The notes under the pieces: generated by a model | Database searches by the model: none | What the model saw: the letters and a program-made list of their open reading frames with translations, nothing else | Told to the model about the DNA's origin: nothing | NCBI GenBank assembly: GCA_040752275.1 | Contig: JBFMFH010000040.1 | Location: 1-26,163 of the forward strand | Source: JBFMFH01 sp040752275 | Lineage (GTDB): Bacteria; Acidobacteriota; Vicinamibacteria; Vicinamibacterales; JAKQTR01 | Length of the DNA: 26,163 bases | Direction of reading: 5' to 3' | Translations under genes and position numbers: made by a program | Shown: positions 1-8,905 of the stretch, piece after piece | Layout of the letters: the number at the start of each line of letters is the position of its first letter | Numbering within the stretch: the stretch's first letter is position 1

Positions 1-2
1 GA

Positions 3-353
3 GACGAGTTCCGTTCGCTCGAGGAGAGCGACGACGTCCACACCGTCACGCTCGAGCGGGCGGTCGAGTTGCTCGCGGCGCCGAAGAAGTCGCGCCGGCG
101 CACTCTGGTGAAGAGCGTACTGCGCACGCTCGGGCCGTCTCCTGACGGCCAGTCCGAGATCAGGCTGATGGACGGCCGCTACGGTCCCTACGTGACGGAC
201 GGCACGACCAATGCCTCGCTGCCCAAGAGGGCGGATACCAACGCGTTTGCCCTCGATGAGGCCGTCGCACTCATCAAGGCCAAGGCGGCGGCCGGGCCCT
301 CGTTGCGTGCGAAACGCCGCCCGGCGGCTCGGAAGAGCCGCCGGCAGTCGTAG
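3..353 (+). CDS. topA: DNA topoisomerase I, C-terminal end (partial)
   Basis: This is the 3' end of a gene that begins outside the window; the frame is open from base 3 to the TAG at 351-353 (116 codons). Topoisomerase I relaxes negative supercoils through a tyrosine-DNA intermediate, but the catalytic domains lie upstream and cannot be seen. What is visible is one typical C-terminal repeat of bacterial TopA, with the signature DGRYGPYVTDG followed by NASLPK, then an ALDEAVALI helix and a very basic Ala/Arg/Lys tail. The tail is of the DNA-binding type common in high-GC TopA proteins. trmFO follows 36 bp downstream on the same strand, and topA-trmFO-xerC is a known conserved order (for example in Firmicutes), which supports the call. 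The ATG at 69 is internal and is not the start. Confidence 0.85.
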   Translation, partial: DEFRSLEESDDVHTVTLERAVELLAAPKKSRRRTLVKSVLRTLGPSPDGQSEIRLMDGRYGPYVTDGTTNASLPKRADTNAFALDEAVALIKAKAAAGPSLRAKRRPAARKSRRQS

Positions 354-374
354 CCCCGGGGTTCAGCCCCGGGG
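354..374. repeat. Palindromic GC hairpin in the topA-trmFO gap
   Basis: Two copies of the self-complementary octamer CCCCGGGG (354-361 and 367-374) are separated by TTCAG, directly after the topA stop codon. In RNA they can form an 8-bp all-GC stem with a 5-nt loop. No T-tract follows, so it is not a classical intrinsic terminator. It could be an mRNA processing or stability hairpin, or a member of a dispersed palindromic repeat family. Confidence 0.6.
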
Positions 375-389
375 ACGGCGCGACGTCCC

Positions 390-1829
<1,440 letters not shown>

Positions 1830-1931
1830 GAGACATGTCGGACGGTTGGCCGGTCGCCGGGTCTCGGTTCGTAGGCCCAGGGCTCAACTTCCAGCAGCGG
1901 CGGACAGGCCCTTCAACCGTAGGCGAGGTGC

Positions 1932-2918
1932 ATGCGCGAACATCTGCGGGCGTTTCTCGAGTTCCTCCGCATGAACCGCGGGGCTTCCCCGCACACCGTG
2001 CGCGCGTATGACAGCGACATCTCCCAGTTCCTCGACTACCTGCCCGTGCACACCGGCAAAGCGAAGGCCGATCTCCACCCCGCCGACTGCACCGTCGCCG
2101 CGATCCGAGGCTACTTGGCCGAGATGTACCGGGCGCGCCTCTCGCGATCGTCCGCCAGCCGCAAGCTGGCGGCCGTCAGGGCCTTCGTCCGCTATCTGAG
2201 GCGCGAGGGCCTCATCGAGGGCGATCCAGGCGCGCTGGTCGCGACGCCCAAGGTCGAGCAACGGCTGCCGGCGCATCTCGACATCGACGAGATGGGCAGG
2301 CTCTTCGAGACGCCGGACACCTCGACGCCGCTTGGGCGCCGGGATCGGGCGATCCTCGAGCTCTTCTACGCGTCGGGGCTACGCCTGAGCGAGCTGGTCG
2401 GCCTCAATCTTGACGATGTGAACCTGAGCGGGAGGATGGTGCGAGTCCTGGGGAAGGGCAGCAAGGAACGCATTGTGCCCTTCAACCAGAGTGCGGCCGA
2501 TGCCCTGCGCGTGTATCTGGCAGACCGTCCCCAGCTGGAACGGGCGGCGTCGCGCCTGCGTGTGGGTCCGCCGAAACTCCCCGGCAAGCCGGGGCCGCCC
2601 GGCCCCGCGCCGCGACGCACGGCGGCGTCGAAGCCGCTGTTCCTGAACTTCCAGGGCGGACGGCTGGGCGGCCGCAGCGTCCATCGCCTGGTCCGCCGCT
2701 ACGTGGGGATGTGCAGTGCACGATTTGGGATCAGCCCGCACGCGCTGCGCCACTCGTTTGCGACGCATCTGCTGGAGCGCGGCGCGGACCTGCGCGCCAT
2801 CCAGGAACTGCTCGGCCATGCCGGTTTGTCCACGACCCAGCGCTACACGCACGTGACCGCGGCCCGGCTGATCGACGTGTATCGCAAGGCGCATCCGAGG
2901 GCGAAGGCTCAGACGTAG
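1932..2918 (+). CDS. xerC: Tyrosine recombinase XerC/XerD type
   Basis: Site-specific recombinase of the type that resolves chromosome dimers at dif with FtsK. It has an N-terminal SAM-like core-binding domain (about residues 1-90, with SPHTVRAYDSDI) and a catalytic domain from about 115. All catalytic residues are present: Arg151 (SGLRLSEL), Lys175 (GKGSKER), His270-x-x-Arg273 (HALRHSFATHLL), His296 (LLGHAGL) and the nucleophile Tyr305 (TQRYTHV). The length, 328 aa, is slightly above the usual 295-310 because of a Pro/Gly/Lys-rich insert at about 211-233, between the lysine hairpin and the HxxR box. The ATG follows a GGCGAGG ribosome site. Its place after topA-trmFO favours XerC over XerD, and no hslVU genes follow. 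Confidence 0.92.
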   Translation: MREHLRAFLEFLRMNRGASPHTVRAYDSDISQFLDYLPVHTGKAKADLHPADCTVAAIRGYLAEMYRARLSRSSASRKLAAVRAFVRYLRREGLIEGDPGALVATPKVEQRLPAHLDIDEMGRLFETPDTSTPLGRRDRAILELFYASGLRLSELVGLNLDDVNLSGRMVRVLGKGSKERIVPFNQSAADALRVYLADRPQLERAASRLRVGPPKLPGKPGPPGPAPRRTAASKPLFLNFQGGRLGGRSVHRLVRRYVGMCSARFGISPHALRHSFATHLLERGADLRAIQELLGHAGLSTTQRYTHVTAARLIDVYRKAHPRAKAQT

Positions 2919-2922
2919 GGGG

Positions 2923-2943
2923 GAGTCAGGAGTCAGGAGTCAG
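2923..2943. repeat. Three tandem GAGTCAG heptamers
   Basis: Three perfect GAGTCAG units lie between the convergent ends of xerC and the NCS1 permease and overlap the permease stop codon (TCA on the plus strand at 2940-2942). The unit length is the same as in the GACAGAA arrays but the sequence differs. Confidence 0.85.
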
Positions 2944-4184
2944 GAGCTGGACACGCGGCCCCGCGCCAGCAGGCGGTACACGACGAGTGCCGTGACGAGC
3001 GCCGGAATTGTCCCGCCCCACGGGGCCGCCAGGTAGTAGACGAAGGTGCCCAAGGCCCACGCCGCGATACCGGGGACGAGCACGCCGCGATACGGGCCGT
3101 CCGGGTCGTAGAGGTCGCTCACGCGCGTGGGGCGCACGCCGAGGCGATAGTGGGCGATGAGGACGCCACCCACCGGCACGAGGACGCCGCCCAGCATCAT
3201 CATGAACTCCGCATAGCGGTCGAGCCACCCGCCTGAGACGAGTGCCAGGGCGGTGCCCACGAGCCCGACGGTCCAGATCGACGACTGATCGCCCATCTTC
3301 GGCACCAGGCTCCTCCACGCCAGCCCGGACATGTAGATATTGACGAAGTTCGTCGTGACAGTCGCCACGACCATGAGCGAAGCTCCGGCCCATCCCACGC
3401 CGATGGCTGCCATCATCGCGCCTGGATCGGCGCTGGCGGCGACGCGCGCGGCCGACAGCCCCAGCGGCATCATCCAGAGGCTGGTGACGAGCAGACCCAG
3501 AAAAACGGCCATGGCCGCCTTCTGCTCTGACTTCGTGTAGCGGGAGTAGTCGGCGAACATCAAGATCCACGACACCTGGTATCCCACGACGATGTCGAAG
3601 CCGCGCAACCAGGGATTCGCCGGTGGTGACTGTGAGGCGAGCGCGTTCAGATTCGGAGGCGCCTGGATGGCGGCCCACGTAATGATGCCGCCGACGGCGA
3701 CCAGCAGCGGGACGGCGACGCGGTCGGCGCGTCCAACGGCTCTGGGGCCCAAAGCCGGCACGAGCGTCGAAGCGAGACCGAGGCCGACGATCCAGACGGG
3801 GACCAACGACGGCCCACCGAAGGCGGCGGCCGCCACCGACGCGGCAATGACGTTGTTGACGGCGATCCAGGCGAAGTTCGTGAGGTACAGGAGCGCCGCC
3901 ACGAGTGCGGCGCCGCGGATGCCCAACGCGCCGCGCGCGGCGATGACCGACGGCACGCCAAGTCTCGGTCCCAGGACGGCGAGCGACGCCACGAGCATCG
4001 ATCCGCCCGTCGCCCCGGCGGCGATCAGGACCACGGCGGCTTCGGCAGAGAAGTCGCCTGCCAATGCCGCGCCCACCTGCAGCGTCGTGGCGACGATGTT
4101 TGCGCCGGCGAAGATGACGAAGAGATCGAGGGCGCTCTGCCTGCGGCTGGCCGGCGGGATTGGACCGATGTCGGTGGCGTTCAT
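2940..4184 (-). CDS. NCS1-family purine/cytosine-type permease
   Basis: Polytopic inner-membrane transporter of 414 aa with about 12 hydrophobic segments. It resembles the nucleobase-cation-symport-1 family (CodB, purine-cytosine permeases): an early segment of the FAGANIVATTLQVG type, the PSVIAARGALGIRG loop, NVIAASVAAAAFG, a GYQVSWILMFADYSRYTKS stretch like the conserved aromatic-DYSRY segment of the family, and TTNFVNIYMSGLAW. It probably imports a nucleobase, hydantoin or related compound with a cation; the substrate cannot be read from the sequence. I choose the ATG at 4182-4184 because GGGAG lies about 10 bases upstream; an upstream in-frame start would add 18 unlikely basic residues. 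It lies 67 bp downstream of a sigma-54 response regulator on the same strand and may be its target or operon partner. Confidence 0.85.
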   Translation of the reverse strand: MNATDIGPIPPASRRQSALDLFVIFAGANIVATTLQVGAALAGDFSAEAAVVLIAAGATGGSMLVASLAVLGPRLGVPSVIAARGALGIRGAALVAALLYLTNFAWIAVNNVIAASVAAAAFGGPSLVPVWIVGLGLASTLVPALGPRAVGRADRVAVPLLVAVGGIITWAAIQAPPNLNALASQSPPANPWLRGFDIVVGYQVSWILMFADYSRYTKSEQKAAMAVFLGLLVTSLWMMPLGLSAARVAASADPGAMMAAIGVGWAGASLMVVATVTTNFVNIYMSGLAWRSLVPKMGDQSSIWTVGLVGTALALVSGGWLDRYAEFMMMLGGVLVPVGGVLIAHYRLGVRPTRVSDLYDPDGPYRGVLVPGIAAWALGTFVYYLAAPWGGTIPALVTALVVYRLLARGRVSSS

Positions 4185-4251
4185 TGGGGCAACTCCCGCC
4201 CAGGGCTGGGGCCTTCGCCACCGGCGACGGCCTTCCAAGGAAGCCCTGGAC

Positions 4252-5637
4252 CTACGAGTGGCTCCGCCTGCGCGGCAGCTCGATCTTGTGCGCCTTGATC
4301 TTGTAGTTCATCACCCGCGGGGTCACCTGCAGCAGTTCCGCGGCGTCCTTCTGGATCCAGTTGCACATCCGGAGCGCCTCGACCAGCGACTGACGCTCGA
4401 TCGCCTCGAGGGCGACACCGGTCGGCGGGATCCTGACCGCGGGCACCGACGACGGATCGCCGCCTACGGCGATGGTCTCGCCCAGGCGTAGATCCTCGCC
4501 GGTGATGGTCTGCCCGTCCGTCAGCAGGACGGCTCGCTCGATGGCGTTCTCTAGTTCGCGGATGTTGCCGGGCCAGTTGTAGCGGAGCAGCAGCTTCTGG
4601 GCATCCGGCGCGACTTCGTCGATCTTCTTCTTCAACTCGCCAGAGAACTTGCGGATGAACCACGCCGTCAGCGCAGCGATGTCGTCCTTCCGGTCCCGGA
4701 GCGGCGGCATCTCGACCGAGACGACGTTGAGCCGGTAGAACAGGTCCTCGCGGAACTGGCCGGCGGTCACCATGGTGGGGAGGTTCCGGTTTGTGGCCGC
4801 GATCACCCGCACGTCCACCTTGATGGTGCGGGTGCCGCCCAGCCGTTCGAACTCGTGCTCCTGCAGCACGCGAAGGATCTTCGCCTGGGTGTTGGCGCTC
4901 ATGTCGCCGACTTCGTCCAGGAAGATCGTTCCCCCGTCGGCCTGCTCGAAGCGCCCGATGCGCTGCTTGTCGGCGCCCGTGAACGCCCCCTTCTCGTGGC
5001 CGAAGAGCTCGGATTCCAGGAGATTCTCCTGGAGCGCGGCGCAGTTCACCTTGACGAAGTTCCGGCCGGCGCGCGGTGAGTTGTGGTGGATGGCGCCGGC
5101 GATGAGCTCCTTGCCCGTGCCGGTCTCGCCCCGGATCAGGATCGTCGTGTTGCTGCGGGCGACCTTGCGCACGATGCCGAGGACTTTCTGTAGCGATCCG
5201 GAGGCGCCGACGATCGCATCGAAGTTGTAGATGTCCTTCTGCGTGTGCCGGAGATACTCGATCTCGTGGCGCAACCGCCGCATCTCGAGCGCCTTCTCGA
5301 TCTTGACCTCCATCTCCTCGATCTCGAACGGCTTCTGGACGTAGTCGAAGGCGCCGATCTTCATGGCCTCGACCGCCGTGCCGATCGACCCGAAGGCGGT
5401 CATGAGAATCACGGCCGCCGTCGGGTGGAGCGTCTTGGCGCTGCGCAGCACGTCCAGACCGTCGCTGCCGCCCATCTTCAGGTCGCTCAGGACCACGTCG
5501 TACGAGCCACCGTGGAGCAACTCGATTGCCGCGTTGCCGTTGGCGGCCTCGTCCACCTCGTGGCCGGCGTCGGCGAAGGCTCGCGCGAGCGAACGGCGCA
5601 GCGGATCGTGGTCATCGGCAATCAGGATTCGGCCCAT
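4252..5637 (-). CDS. NtrC-family sigma-54-dependent response regulator
   Basis: Three-domain activator of 461 aa. The receiver has acidic residues 8-9 (ADDHD), phospho-acceptor Asp52 (VLSDLKMG), Thr80 and Lys102 (VQKPF). The AAA+ domain has Walker A GETGTGK at 170-176, the sigma-54-contacting GAFTGA loop at 217-222 and Walker B (TIFLDEVGD) near 237-245. The C-terminal Fis-type helix-turn-helix is at about 421-452. When phosphorylated it should open sigma-54 promoters. I prefer the ATG at 5635-5637 (GAGGAG 11 bases upstream; the protein then starts MGRILIADD). A GTG at 5647-5649 overlaps the kinase stop as GTGA but has almost no spacing to the ribosome site. It is translationally linked to the upstream kinase, and a nucleobase permease follows. 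Confidence 0.93.
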   Translation of the reverse strand: MGRILIADDHDPLRRSLARAFADAGHEVDEAANGNAAIELLHGGSYDVVLSDLKMGGSDGLDVLRSAKTLHPTAAVILMTAFGSIGTAVEAMKIGAFDYVQKPFEIEEMEVKIEKALEMRRLRHEIEYLRHTQKDIYNFDAIVGASGSLQKVLGIVRKVARSNTTILIRGETGTGKELIAGAIHHNSPRAGRNFVKVNCAALQENLLESELFGHEKGAFTGADKQRIGRFEQADGGTIFLDEVGDMSANTQAKILRVLQEHEFERLGGTRTIKVDVRVIAATNRNLPTMVTAGQFREDLFYRLNVVSVEMPPLRDRKDDIAALTAWFIRKFSGELKKKIDEVAPDAQKLLLRYNWPGNIRELENAIERAVLLTDGQTITGEDLRLGETIAVGGDPSSVPAVRIPPTGVALEAIERQSLVEALRMCNWIQKDAAELLQVTPRVMNYKIKAHKIELPRRRSHS

Positions 5638-5645
5638 CGTCAGTC

Positions 5646-6890
5646 TCACTCCTCGAACGGAAGCCGGCCCGCAGAGGCCACGGGCAGAAGGACCGTGAAC
5701 GTCGTGCCGCGCCCGGGCTCGGTGGCGACGTCGATCCGGCCTTCGTGCGCGTCGGCGATCTTGCGCACGATGGCAAGGCCCAGTCCAGAGCCCTGCGGCT
5801 TGGTGGTGACGAACGGATTGAACAACCGGTCATGGATCTCGGCCGGAATCCCCGGTCCATCGTCCGACACAAGCAACGCCACCATCGGCGCGCGTTCGTG
5901 GTCCTGCCGACGGACCTCCGCGCGTACCCGGATCGACCCCCGGCCGGCGAGGGCTTCGATTGCGTTCTGCAGCAGATTGGTGACCAACTGGGTGAGCTGG
6001 TGGTCGTCGCCCTGAATGTCCGGAAGGTCGGACGGCACGTCCACGACGAGCGCCGTGTCGCGACGAGGGGACTTGCGTTCGGCCGCCGTGATGGCGTCCT
6101 GCAGGATCCGCCGGAGCGGCGCCTCGCCGACCTGCAGCCGGATCGGTCGGACGAACTCGAGCACCTCGAGGACAATGGCGTTGGCCTTCTTGGCCTCGGT
6201 GATGATCTCGGCCAGCAGTTCGTGAACATCCGGCCGGTCCAGAAGTTGGCGGCGGAGGAGTCCCGCCATGACCTCGATGCTCGCGAGAGGGTTCTTGACC
6301 TCGTGGGCGATCGTCGCCGCCATCTCACCGAGCGCGGCCAGCCGGTCTCGCAACCGCTCCCGTTCCTCGGCCTGTTCGACCAGCGTCAGGTCCTTGAAGA
6401 GCAGGGCCGCGCCGCGGACCCGGCCCCGTTCGTCGCGGACCAGCGCGAGCGTGTAGCCGATGACCCGGCCGGAGGGCTTCAGGCGCAGCTCGTGCCGGTT
6501 GGGCAGATGGCCCATCTGGTAGGCGTCGGAGAACAGGCGAACCAGTTCCGGATAGGCCGCCAAGACGTCCGCAACGTGGCGGCCCGCCAGGTTGGGTTGC
6601 TGCCGGATGCCGAGGATCCGGCGCGCTTCGTCGTTGATGGCGACGACCACGCCGTCGCGCGAGGTGGCCAGCACGCCATTGCGCATGCTGGCGACGAGAT
6701 GACGGAAGAAGCGGTCGCCCACCTCTCCGGTGGCCAGGCGCTGGACGGGAGTCGCTGGAGTCGGCACGGGCGGTTCCAGTTGTTCGATTTCAGAATCGTG
6801 ATCGCACACGGGTGCCGGCGCGGCCATATCACTTGTTGTTTCGGCCGATGGGCCGTCCGACAACACGGAGCGCACCAGGTCCCGGAGCAA
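5646..6890 (-). CDS. Soluble PAS sensor histidine kinase (NtrB/AtoS-like)
   Basis: Predicted cytoplasmic kinase, since no membrane segment is present. A PAS domain lies at about residues 60-170 (RNGVLATSRDGVVVAIN), followed by a short coiled coil and HisKA with the phospho-accepting His196 (ATIAHEVKNPLAS). The HATPase_c domain has NLLQNAIEAL, DDGPGIP and GSGLGLAIVRKI boxes. It should phosphorylate the regulator encoded immediately downstream, whose start overlaps this stop. The start is uncertain. The given start is a TTG with no visible ribosome site; the frame stays open upstream to the stop at 6999-7001 (RILRLENDLAQASLL, plausibly helical) without ATG or GTG. The first ATG is at 6825-6827, and the first ~55 residues are low-complexity in either case. 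Confidence 0.9.
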   Translation of the reverse strand: MLRDLVRSVLSDGPSAETTSDMAAPAPVCDHDSEIEQLEPPVPTPATPVQRLATGEVGDRFFRHLVASMRNGVLATSRDGVVVAINDEARRILGIRQQPNLAGRHVADVLAAYPELVRLFSDAYQMGHLPNRHELRLKPSGRVIGYTLALVRDERGRVRGAALLFKDLTLVEQAEERERLRDRLAALGEMAATIAHEVKNPLASIEVMAGLLRRQLLDRPDVHELLAEIITEAKKANAIVLEVLEFVRPIRLQVGEAPLRRILQDAITAAERKSPRRDTALVVDVPSDLPDIQGDDHQLTQLVTNLLQNAIEALAGRGSIRVRAEVRRQDHERAPMVALLVSDDGPGIPAEIHDRLFNPFVTTKPQGSGLGLAIVRKIADAHEGRIDVATEPGRGTTFTVLLPVASAGRLPFEE

Positions 6891-6987
6891 GACCCGTGCC
6901 CGGTGCCGGAGAAGCGATGCCTGAGCTAAGTCATTCTCTAGACGTAGGATACGAGCTGGATGAGCCGTCTGGATCTGTGGTTGGCGA

Positions 6988-7001
6988 TGACGAAAACGTC
7001 A
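6988..7001. promoter_or_regulatory. Inverted repeat TGACG-AAAA-CGTCA
   Basis: A perfect 5-bp inverted repeat around AAAA, about 100 bp upstream of the annotated kinase start. It has the size and symmetry of a dimeric regulator site. No protein can be assigned, and a minor hairpin is the alternative. Confidence 0.35.
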
Positions 7002-7014
7002 AGGCCAGTCCCGG

Positions 7015-7040
7015 CCGAGCGGGGGAACGTGACCGCTCGG
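7015..7040. other. GC-rich hairpin CCGAGCGG-N10-CCGCTCGG
   Basis: Perfect 8-bp arms with a 10-base loop in the spacer upstream of the kinase. There is no T-tract on either side, so this is not a standard terminator. It could be a leader hairpin or a remnant of mobile DNA. Confidence 0.4.
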
Positions 7041-7237
7041 CGGCCCGCCGCCGCCAGCCTCCTCGAGCGGTCCACCAAGGCGACCCACCAGGCGCTCCCA
7101 GCGATGCGTCTCGGCTGGCGCGTTCGATGACACAGCAAGCACGCAACGAGCAGCGGATCAACGACCGGTCGTCCAGGTCGTTGTTGCGATCTGGCGGCTG
7201 AGAGCACCCTCCCGAGCTGTGGGACCGTGTGAAAGCT

Positions 7238-7249
7238 GTGTGCAAACCC
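7238..7249. repeat. Left copy of a 12-bp target-site duplication
   Basis: GTGTGCAAACCC here is identical to 9401-9412 and directly abuts the left inverted repeat. The match stops at exactly 12 bp on both sides, which is in the 10-13 bp range known for IS4-family elements. Confidence 0.85.
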
Positions 7250-7269
7250 CTGCTGCCCCCCAGTTCTTC
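7250..7269. repeat. Left terminal inverted repeat of the IS
   Basis: CTGCTGCCCCCCAGTTCTTC pairs, with one single-base gap on each side, with the reverse complement of 9381-9400 (CTTGCCGCCCCCAGTCTTTC). It sits directly inside the 12-bp target duplication. Confidence 0.75.
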
Positions 7270-7353
7270 CTCGCCCTCCGCAGAGACGGTGAGTCCCGGC
7301 GCCGAGCGGCACGTGCGGAGACGTCGGCGACGGCTGTCCTGAGGTGAGTCAAG

Positions 7354-7578
7354 TCAGCCCACACGCCGGTAGCGAAACCGGGTTCTCACGTGGCGGTTGA
7401 AGTAGGCGCCTTTGGACGTGGCGGCGATCAGCCCTTGGAAGACGACCTCTGGGACCGCGCCGTAGCGGTAGATCGCGCCACGGCGAAACTCGGTTTCGAG
7501 GGTTGCGTCGCTGCCGTACGTGATCGCAGCAAGCGCCGACGACTCGACGACCGTCCGACGGGCCGGCTGGCGGCTCAT
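7354..7578 (-). CDS. KTSC-domain protein, 74 aa, overlapping the transposase stop
   Basis: A small basic protein that is almost entirely one KTSC domain (Pfam PF13619). This domain occurs alone in bacterial proteins and at the C-terminus of some lysyl-tRNA synthetases; its function is unknown and RNA binding has been suggested. Recognisable parts are VESSALAAITY, LETEFRRGAIYRY (the central YxY motif), the VPEVVFQGL helix and the closing SKGAYFNRHVR...YRYRRV. The ATG at 7576-7578 overlaps the transposase TGA (7575-7577) as ATGA, so translation is probably coupled. The gene is intact and lies inside the inverted repeats, so it is cargo of the element rather than a neighbour. In the longer open frame that contains it, the upstream part is a transposase shadow. 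Confidence 0.85.
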   Translation of the reverse strand: MSRQPARRTVVESSALAAITYGSDATLETEFRRGAIYRYGAVPEVVFQGLIAATSKGAYFNRHVRTRFRYRRVG

Positions 7579-8825
7579 GTGGGGATCGCCGCCGCCGGCG
7601 CGCCGCGCGCGAAGGCGGCGAGCAGGCGGTGCAGTTCGTGGTTGGCGAGATCGACGAAGGGCCCGAGGGAGAGCGCGAGGATGCCGATGGAGAGGGCGCT
7701 GAGGCGTCGGCGCGTACCATGGCGAGGCGTGGCGCGCAGGACCTCGGTGTGCGCGCGCACCCGGGTGCCGAGCCGGCCGGCGCCGAGCAACACGGTGAGC
7801 AGGTAGGCGAGCGAGAGTGCGAGCAGCAGGCGCCCGAGGCGGGGGGCCACATCGACCTCGAGTCGGAGGCCGCGCACGCCCAGATGCGTCTTCCAGTCGC
7901 GAAAGGTCAACTCCACGTGGATCCGCCCGCGGTAGAGGGCGACGACGTCGTCGCCGGGCAGCTGGGCCTAGGAGCCGGCCGGGACCAGCAGGAACGACGG
8001 CTCTTGGAAGGCCGGCTCCTGGAAGACGACGATATCGACCGGTTCTTGCGCGGGGTCGTGATAGGCTGCGCCGGCGTAGCGGCGGGCGCGGCCAGCCCGC
8101 CGCGGCAGGCGGCCGAGGCTGCGCCGCAGGCGGCCGACGCGCACGATCGTCTGGCTCCGGCCGCGCCCGATGAAGGGGATGTTCAGCCGGCGCAGTTCCT
8201 TGAGCAGGGCGGCGCGGGCGTAGCTCCGATCCATGATGAAGAAGGGTTTGCAGCCCGGCGGCAGACACCCCGCGATCAGCAGAAGCAGCGCGTGCTCGAG
8301 GACGTTCTGGCTCGTGCGGATCGTCTCGTACTCGTAGCAGACGAACAAGACGGGGAGGACTCGGTGGGCCACGCGGACGCCCGGCATCAGGGCCGGCGTC
8401 CGTCGGATGGTGGTCTGATCGACCACGATGGGAATCCAGCCCGCGGGCTGGTCGCCGAAGGCGAGGCGGACGAGCAGCGGGGTCATGGGGGTGCCGTCAA
8501 GGGCGGCGTTGCGGAGCTTGGACCGGGCCTTCTCGGCCTCGTCGAGAGGCAGGGTGCGGGAGAGGGCGCCCAGGGTGAGCCCGCCGTGCCCGCTGCGGGC
8601 CCCGCGCCGGAGCTGGAGCATGGCGACGGTCAAGAGGGCGAGGCCGAGCGACAGCCACCGCCCGAGGTCGGGGGCCGCGGCGGCCAGCAGATCGTGCACC
8701 CGCGTGATGGTCGGGGCCCGTGCCGGCTCGGAGGCCCGGCCCGCTCGGCGCCGGGCGTCGTCCGGGGGACCGCACGTCGGCTGGCCTCGGTGTCGCGGCC
8801 GACGTGTCTCCGGGGGCTGTGCCAC
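7575..8825 (-). pseudogene. IS4-type transposase interrupted by an in-frame amber codon
   Basis: DDE transposase reading frame of 416 codons, starting at a GTG (8823-8825); an internal start in the first 40 codons is also possible, since the first ~38 residues are Pro/Arg-rich. The first two catalytic acidic residues are visible at codon 136 (PIVVDQTTI) and codon 199 (FFIMDRSYARAALL). A TAG at codon 286 (7968-7970) then stops translation. The same frame continues without indel into YRGRIHVELTFRDWK, a perfect IS4 YREK signature that holds the catalytic Glu at codon 305, and goes on to codon 416. The truncated product of 285 aa therefore lacks the third catalytic residue. DUF6788 lies upstream and the KTSC gene overlaps the final stop. 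Confidence 0.85.
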
Positions 8826-8905
8826 TCGTGTTGTCGTATCATCTTTACAGATGGTAAGACTCAGACCGCACGCCCGGGCTGGCGCGCAGCCCGCAAAGGC
8901 GCCTC

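Larger units (their letters stand above)
6891..7237. other. Intergenic stretch upstream of the kinase; no convincing gene
   Basis: This 347-bp stretch lies between the kinase start and the IS target duplication. Open frames exist on both strands but none has a convincing start, ribosome site or recognised domain. It contains two clear inverted repeats (6988-7001 and 7015-7040). Before the IS inserted it was continuous with 9413-9577, so the original spacer between the kinase and the gene at 9578 was about 520 bp. Confidence 0.5.

Noticed and set aside
1830..1931. RNA gene or regulator in the trmFO-xerC gap
   Set aside because: Only decayed heptamer repeats, a short GACATGTC palindrome and a ribosome site are seen; no tRNA-like fold or riboswitch core.
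2926..4221. Minus-strand frame of 431 codons overlapping the permease
   Set aside because: It is the second frame of the same strand and very Arg/Gly-rich; the permease frame has the membrane helices.
5526..6929. Plus-strand open frame of 467 codons over the kinase and regulator
   Set aside because: It is the mirror frame of the kinase; the kinase strand carries all conserved boxes.
6938..7312. Possible decayed integrase fragment on the minus strand (DVFVIANHRSRRLIQL resembles an rve-type FVxxxHxRRR stretch)
   Set aside because: Only about 16 residues look similar, there are no catalytic residues and no continuous frame in either direction; too weak to annotate.
7345..8863. Alternative IS ends based on TGAGTC at 7345 and GACTCA at 8858
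   Set aside because: Only six bases match perfectly and no target duplication flanks them. The ends at 7250 and 9400 have both inverted repeats and a perfect 12-bp duplication.
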